A DNA stretch of 12,716 nucleotides, taken from positions 416 through 13,131 of the forward strand of contig JAAAUF010001056.1 of assembly GCA_015499985.1 (NCBI GenBank). The letters run 5' to 3'. Each line of letters opens with the position of its first letter. Position 1 is the stretch's first letter. A program made the position numbers and the translations under genes. Under the pieces are notes generated by a model. The model saw only the letters and a list, made by a program, of their open reading frames with translations. It was not told the DNA's origin and searched no databases. This DNA comes from Haplosporangium gracile. Its lineage: Eukaryota > Mortierellomycota > Mortierellomycetes > Mortierellales > Mortierellaceae. Of the stretch, positions 8,432 through 12,716 are shown in pieces.

Positions 8432-9367
8432 TCTATTATCAAGCTTGCCTATAATGGAAGTGATCAACCTGGACTTCACTATTCTCCAGAAACCTAATAG
8501 GCACTGTGACTTCTATCTGTACAAACTGAAAAGGGAGCACCAATGACCGCCATCATCACTTCGTTGTCTTCTTAGTCGAATTCGCTTCTTCTCCCCTGAC
8601 TATACTCCTCATTTCCCATCCACATGACTTTCTCTCTTTCCTAGTTACAAAAGAGGGCTTCTCGCAGAACCTACTCTTGTCTGTACTGTACGTTAATTTC
8701 ATGACAATGAGCATCAACCTTCACTTTTATTATCGAAGTGTGTTCCCTCTGTTACTCAAGGATTCGACATCATGTTTTAATGTGCCCATGGTCCTTTGAA
8801 AAACATAAAACTGATTTGGTCGTGAAATTCTTCCTAGCTGTATACAATCATACCTTCGCAATCATCACGCTCACTCAGCACCTTCTCCACAGTCGAGTTA
8901 TATTTGATGAGCTGCCTATACCAGCCTGGTAAGTCTTTCGCACTTTGCACAGCAGCAACCTAATGTGTCTCTTTCTGGTGATGATCCTTCTACGTTTCAT
9001 GTATAACGATCAGTTCCTAGCATGCGCAAATGCACACGGCACACTTGTTCCCTGGATAAGTTAGTTATTAATGCTGGTGGATCTCGAGCGCAGCCTAAGA
9101 TCCTTCGCTTTTTATTTCAGCGATGTAGCACATTAAACACTGAACACGCTTTTCTTCCTTCTCCTGATTCAGACGAGTTTCTTTCACACGCTGACCATTA
9201 AGTCAAGGCCTCTGAATTGTAGCCATGTTGAGTAAATATGTAAAGAAAAATAATAAAGGAAAAGGAATTAGCCCTGCGCTATCAACATGGATCCTTGATT
9301 AAATCTTGGGAGGGAAGCGTGGGGCTATTTATTATGCCTGAGAGAGTTTTAGGCTCTTATTGGTGAC
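8432..9367. other. Intergenic stretch with no supportable gene
   Basis: The longest frame (8738-8932, +) is 64 aa, has no recognisable motif and ends at a GTAAGT-like donor (tg|gtaagt near 8931) with a TTTCAG acceptor near 9120. A short exon is conceivable, but no frame ties the pieces together. A 9-bp inverted repeat (9223-9231 and 9282-9290) encloses an A-rich loop. CT-rich sequence at about 8580-8645 resembles the fungal leaders seen elsewhere here, but no good start codon follows. Confidence 0.4.
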
Positions 9368-9868
9368 TTGGATGTTCCTTCTGTGCATCAGGGCTTATTA
9401 TGGAGCATACCCATTCAGATCACCTTCACATTCGCCCTACTTATCCCCACCAATGCCGCCCTAGGAGTGGTCGGAGTAGAACCGGAAGAGGCGGACGGCG
9501 TAGACCTGGATGAAGACAGGCAAGATCCGGATCTGGGTGCGATTGGGGATCTAGACTCTTCGATCTCGCAATTTGATTCTAATCCACTTGGTTTTTTGTG
9601 GAATATGCAAGCGCCTTCAGGACAGGGTGGCATTGGACACGAGTCGCTTGGAACAAAGCAAAAGTTAGTGACACTGACCTTGATCCACCACCACATACAC
9701 CTCTCCTACCTGCCTCCCACTGGACCCATTGTCCTCCCTCCCTACCTGTCATCCTCAGCTTCTTCCTGCATCCTTCCTACTCCTTCCTTCGTCCCCTCTT
9801 CCCTCTTCCATCATCCGTCCCTTTCTCCATCCAGCTTCCTCAAGCGCTTCTTTTATTATCCTCCCTGA
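9368..9868 (+). CDS. Hypothetical ORF, doubtful
   Basis: The frame from ATG 9368 begins with a hydrophobic stretch (about residues 10-35), followed by an acidic segment (EPEEADGVDLDEDRQDPDL). This central part, about 9460-9650, has better codon character than the surroundings. After about residue 100 the frame merely translates the pyrimidine-rich promoter tract of the downstream gene. I recognise no family. It may be an exon or remnant of a longer gene, and the 3' end is probably not real coding sequence. Confidence 0.2.
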   Translation: MDVPSVHQGLLWSIPIQITFTFALLIPTNAALGVVGVEPEEADGVDLDEDRQDPDLGAIGDLDSSISQFDSNPLGFLWNMQAPSGQGGIGHESLGTKQKLVTLTLIHHHIHLSYLPPTGPIVLPPYLSSSASSCILPTPSFVPSSLFHHPSLSPSSFLKRFFYYPP

Positions 9869-9995
9869 GAGTCTTCTCTCGAACTAGCTACATCCTCCTA
9901 CCTTTCGAGTCGCTTCGTTGTGGTCTTTTTGCCTTTATCCCTTTACCTGCTGTTGCATTTCGACCAGTCACCACAGATGTTAGACTAGGCTCTCT
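9700..9995 (+). promoter_or_regulatory. Pyrimidine-rich promoter tract of the CotH-like gene
   Basis: Nearly 200 nt are dominated by C and T (tccctccc, cttcctgc and similar blocks) on the coding strand, strongest at 9715-9850. It precedes the TATA box and start of the CotH-like gene. Such polypyrimidine stretches are common in fungal promoters and can also form triplex DNA. The role is inferred from position. Confidence 0.45.
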
Positions 9996-9997
9996 GC

Positions 9998-10004
9998 TAT
10001 AAAA
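9998..10004 (+). promoter_or_regulatory. TATA box of the CotH-like gene
   Basis: TATAAAA, 64-70 nt upstream of the ATG at 10068, with a CT-rich, CA-containing leader between (ctctttctcaccgatc). Spacing is typical of a TATA-driven fungal gene with a short 5' UTR. Confidence 0.6.
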
Positions 10005-10067
10005 GTGCTGTGGTTGTGAAGAATCTCATCTCTTTCTCACCGATCGTTCACACAACACTCATACCCA

Positions 10068-12149
10068 ATGCGCATCATCCTCACCATGGGTCTTTTGGCC
10101 CTGTCATCTAGCGTTTTCGCTGATGGTAAGACTCTTCTAGCGCTTCTCAACTCTCTTGGCACTTTGCAGCCGCTTCGCAGTGCTTTAGCGTAATGGCATG
10201 GTAGTGACGTGAAAAGTAACAATACTGCTCACACAAACTAGACACCACGCATTTATCCCCCCCCCCCCTTCACTCTCCCACGCGTAACAGCACATGGAAC
10301 ACGGACGCACATCTTTCACGTACCGCCTGCCGCAACAATAGAATAACAACCACTGCAACATATTTTACATGCCAAATATCCCTCCACCTCACCCTCTCGA
10401 CCCGCCACAGCATCAATCTCATAACAGACATCGCTCCTGCTTATCATTGAACATTCAAAAACAGCTGTTGCCTATAGTCATACATCGTATTCACACCTTA
10501 TTCGTCTCTTTGTACAACCTTTGTTCTTTGTCATATGCTTTCATTTCGGTCACCATCACCACCAACACAACTCCAACAATCATTCTACGTCGATCTTTAC
10601 AGTGATCTACAATGTCATTGCCTTCCCGGATGCCTCGACTAATTGGTATGCCGTTGAGATCGACAAGAAGCTCTACCCTCTGCTGACGACCGAGGCCACA
10701 TTCCCTCTGTGGTCTGCCAAGGTCGCTGGCGTCTCCGCCTCGTCGAGCTACCGCTACGTACATCTCAACAAAAATAACGACGTTATCGCTTACGAAAATT
10801 TCCTACGCCACTTCGCCAACGAGGATGCCACTGCCACACCAAACGAGTTTTTCGATCGTCAGACCACCATCGCCCCCGTGCCCGCGATCAAGCAGGTCTA
10901 CAAGGACGTTCGTCCCAAGCCCTCTAAGGCCTTTGACAGCTCCCAGATTGCCACGATCCACCTCACGACTGAGCCAACAACGTTTGACGACATGATCAAC
11001 AACCCGCTGGACAAAAAGCGTAAGGGCATCAAGGTTGGCTTCAAGTTCATAAATGCCGACACTGTCTACTCAGTCAGCGAAGCCAAACTCTCGGTCTCTG
11101 GAAACTCCTCGCGCAAATTTAAGAAAGTGTCGCTGCGCATCAAGTTTAAGAATGGCAAGGGCGAAACGTTCTTTGATCGGCCCATCATCAAGCTACGTGC
11201 AGAGGCCACTGACCCGACGATGATGCGCGAAAAGCTGTACCTTGACCTCCTCAACTCGGTTGGCGTCACCACATCCCAGGGCAGTTATGTGCGTGTGTAT
11301 GTCAACGGCAAGCCCCATGGCTTTTACCTGATGGTCGAGGACATTGAAAAGCCTTTCCTCTTGAATACCATTCACCATGGTGCCATTAGCGACAAGAAGG
11401 CCCTGGGCTCACTGTATCAGATAGGCTTACGTGAAGCTACATTGCTCTACAATGGCCCAAGCACTGCCGACTACGGGCCCAGGGTCTATGTGAACAAGAT
11501 ATCTGGCCCCGAGGACGAGGGCATGCAACAGTGGATCTCCTTCATGAAGGACCTACAAGACTGGGACCCTGCTTCACCTGGGGGTATCGCATACTGGAAC
11601 CAGCGCCTGGATCTTGATGGCTTCCTTCGCTCCATGGCACTTGAGTACTTGACTGGCGCCTGGGACGCCTCATGGCGGAGGGGTCACAACTTTTTTATGT
11701 ACTATAACCCGCAGCGCAAGGTTTGGCAGTTCATCCCCACGGACTTTGACCACACATTCAACAGTGGCAACCGCCCAGACGCCCACGAATCATACAAGAA
11801 ATTTGGTGAGAGTCACCTAGATCACGCAGACCGTCCCCTAGTTAACAAGCTCATCTACCAGAATAAGGACATCAACCAGTTATTTGAGGCCATCCTCCTC
11901 ACCATTACCCAGGACGTCTTCAACAGCAGAGTCCTGGATGCGCGCATCGATGCTTACGAGAAGCAGATCGAACAGGACGTTGCCTGGGATTACTCCATTG
12001 ACCGCTCCAGGCGGCCCGGAACAAAAAGCCACTGGACCATTGACTTTTTTCACGGGTCAACCAAAGGTCGCGCTGGCAAAACCATACACGGTCTTAAACC
12101 TTGGATCGCCATTCGCGCCAAAAGCGTGCCTGCCCAGATTGGCGAGTGA
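10068..12149 (+). CDS. Secreted CotH-family protein kinase-like protein
   Basis: Exon 1 (10068-10125) encodes MRIILTMGLLALSSSVFAD, a signal peptide. A GTAAGA donor at 10126 and TACAG acceptor ending at 10602 join it in phase to exon 2 (10603-12149), giving 534 aa. CotH family marks: a conserved GNSSRKFKKVSLRIKF block (about residues 186-201), MREKLYLDLL (227-236) with the presumed nucleotide-contacting Lys, VNGKPHGFYLMVED (253-266), and the metal-binding-type DFDHTF motif (400-405). CotH proteins are atypical secretory-pathway or spore-coat kinases; in Mucorales related surface proteins also bind host cells, which cannot be inferred here. There is no hydrophobic C-terminal tail or Ser-rich stalk for a GPI anchor, so a soluble secreted form is likely. 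Exon 2 shows orderly, C/G-ending codons and no lesions, unlike the neighbouring relics. A prediction starting at the ATG at 10521, inside the intron, would lose the signal peptide. Confidence 0.9.
10126..10602 (+). other. Long intron of the CotH-like gene
   Basis: At 477 nt this intron is several times longer than the 45-140 nt introns proposed elsewhere in the window. It starts GTAAGA and ends CGATCTTTACAG. It contains a 12-C run (10257-10268) and CA/CT-rich sequence, with many stops in all frames, so no cryptic exon is apparent. Its in-phase junctions are strongly supported by the signal peptide on one side and CotH homology on the other. Confidence 0.7.
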
Positions 12150-12155
12150 AATAAA
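12150..12155 (+). terminator. AATAAA polyadenylation signal of the CotH-like gene
   Basis: AATAAA begins at the base immediately after the TGA stop (12147-12149). This is very close to the stop, implying a 3' UTR of only a few tens of bases if used; the following sequence is A/T-rich and then C-rich (12173-12188). Confidence 0.55.
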
Positions 12156-12586
12156 GCTAATATTTTAAGAACCCTCCCCCCACCCCCCATCGTACCTTCA
12201 GTAACATCGGACTTGAGTGTGGATCAACTGTCTCTAAGAATGAAAAGTAGCCGTGTTGTGATCTTCTGTGGCTGGTATTTATCCCGTTGATCAATTGACT
12301 ATGCATAGTATGTGATCAATTCTGGAAAGTTGCGCAAAATTCCCATTCGGCTCGGCTGATGCACCAAATCACCCTTTACAATAGTGCATGCCAAGCATAT
12401 CGTCTCTACTGACCGATGACAGCACATTCTCTGAGGAAGAAGGATGCAATGAGCGGCACTGTGGCTGATTAAATTTTGGCTGAAAGAATATTCTAGGTGT
12501 GTGTCAAACTGTGTGGGCAATAGATCCAAAAATAGGAGGTCCGTAGCAGTTAAGTCGGCAGGGTCGTTGTGCCTTGGAATGAAAAA
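12156..12586. other. Intergenic stretch
   Basis: No supportable gene. It contains a perfect 12-bp palindrome, actatgcatagt, at 12298-12309 bracketed by two direct copies of tgatcaatt (12288-12296 and 12313-12321). The minus-strand frame 12299-12529 (76 aa) has no recognisable features. From about 12572 degenerate rRNA homology may begin. Confidence 0.4.
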
Positions 12587-12716
12587 GGTGTCAAAGAAAT
12601 TATATAATAGATTAACTGGCTTGTGGCAGCCAAACGTTCATAGCGCCGTTGCATTTTGATTCTTCGATGTCGGCTCTTCCTATCATACTGAAGCAGAATT
12701 CAGTAAGCGTTGGATT
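12587..12716 (+). pseudogene. Relic of 25S/28S rRNA, domain V segment, running off the window
   Basis: From 12611 to the window end the sequence closely follows eukaryotic large-subunit rRNA domain V: aactggcttgtggcagcc, cgttcatagcg, cttcgatgtcggctcttcc, gaagcagaattc, taagcgttggatt. Between 12587 and 12610 homology continues in decayed form (ggtgtcaaagaaa versus the rRNA ggtgccagaaaag). Substitutions fall in positions that are almost invariant in functional rRNA, such as gccg for gacg after catagc, so this is a relic unless it is the decayed edge of a larger rDNA insertion beyond the window. It has the same orientation as the copy at 1844-1909. Confidence 0.85.

Noticed and set aside
9223..9290. 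Inverted repeat ccatgttga / tcaacatgg
   Set aside because: Only 9 bp with a 50-nt A-rich loop and no flanking gene end or duplication; expected by chance at this length.
10369..10605. ORF within the long CotH intron
   Set aside because: Proline/histidine/serine-rich translation of CA/CT-rich intron sequence, with no motif, overlapping the supported acceptor.
1..12716. CRISPR array, bacterial operon or phage cassette
   Set aside because: No regularly spaced direct repeats; introns, rRNA type and gene families are eukaryotic.

Overview
The window looks like a piece of nuclear genome from an early-diverging fungus, most likely Mortierellomycotina (Mortierella and relatives) or another Mucoromycota. 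The reasons are: short spliceosomal introns with GTAAGT/GTATGT donors, CTAAC-like branch sites and CAG/TAG acceptors; pyrimidine-rich leaders before start codons; a secreted CotH-family kinase; and gene families that I recognise, from memory, as expanded in Mortierella (a PD-(D/E)XK 'Crinkler-like' protein and PIF/Harbinger-type nucleases). No database search was possible, so the taxonomic call is an inference.

Layout. Positions 1-359 are a leader/promoter with a long CT tract. Positions 360-1461 (+) hold a three-exon C2H2 zinc-finger gene whose reading phase is preserved across both introns. Positions 1462-2142 are noncoding: a degenerate purine-rich minisatellite (1615-1730) and a relic of 25S/28S rRNA domain V (1844-1909). 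Positions 2143-3846 (-) hold a multi-exon PD-(D/E)XK nuclease-like gene that appears broken by an in-frame TGA and a frameshift in a nine-base homopolymer. Positions 4018-4511 are a non-autonomous DNA element with about 90-bp inverted repeats and TA flanks. Positions 5040-5374 are a second short element with GGCC ends and CTG target duplications, as expected of a PIF/Harbinger MITE. It sits just upstream of a decayed PIF/Harbinger transposase (5502-6532, +). Facing it tail to tail is a decayed coiled-coil gene of unknown function (6604-8357, -), which may be the transposase's accessory gene.

Positions 8358-9367 contain nothing convincing. Positions 9368-9868 hold a weak hypothetical ORF running into a pyrimidine-rich promoter. 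Positions 10068-12149 (+) hold the one clearly intact long gene: a secreted CotH kinase-like protein of 534 aa made from a signal-peptide exon, an unusually long 477-nt intron and one large exon, with a TATA box upstream and AATAAA directly after the stop. The right edge (about 12587-12716) is a second relic of the same 25S/28S rRNA segment, in the same orientation as the first.

Overall, two apparently functional genes (zinc finger, CotH) flank about 8 kb of transposon debris and decaying multigene-family members. The PIF/Harbinger cluster (MITE, broken transposase, convergent partner) and the paired rRNA relics are the most informative non-standard features. There is no operon-like or pathway link between the intact genes.
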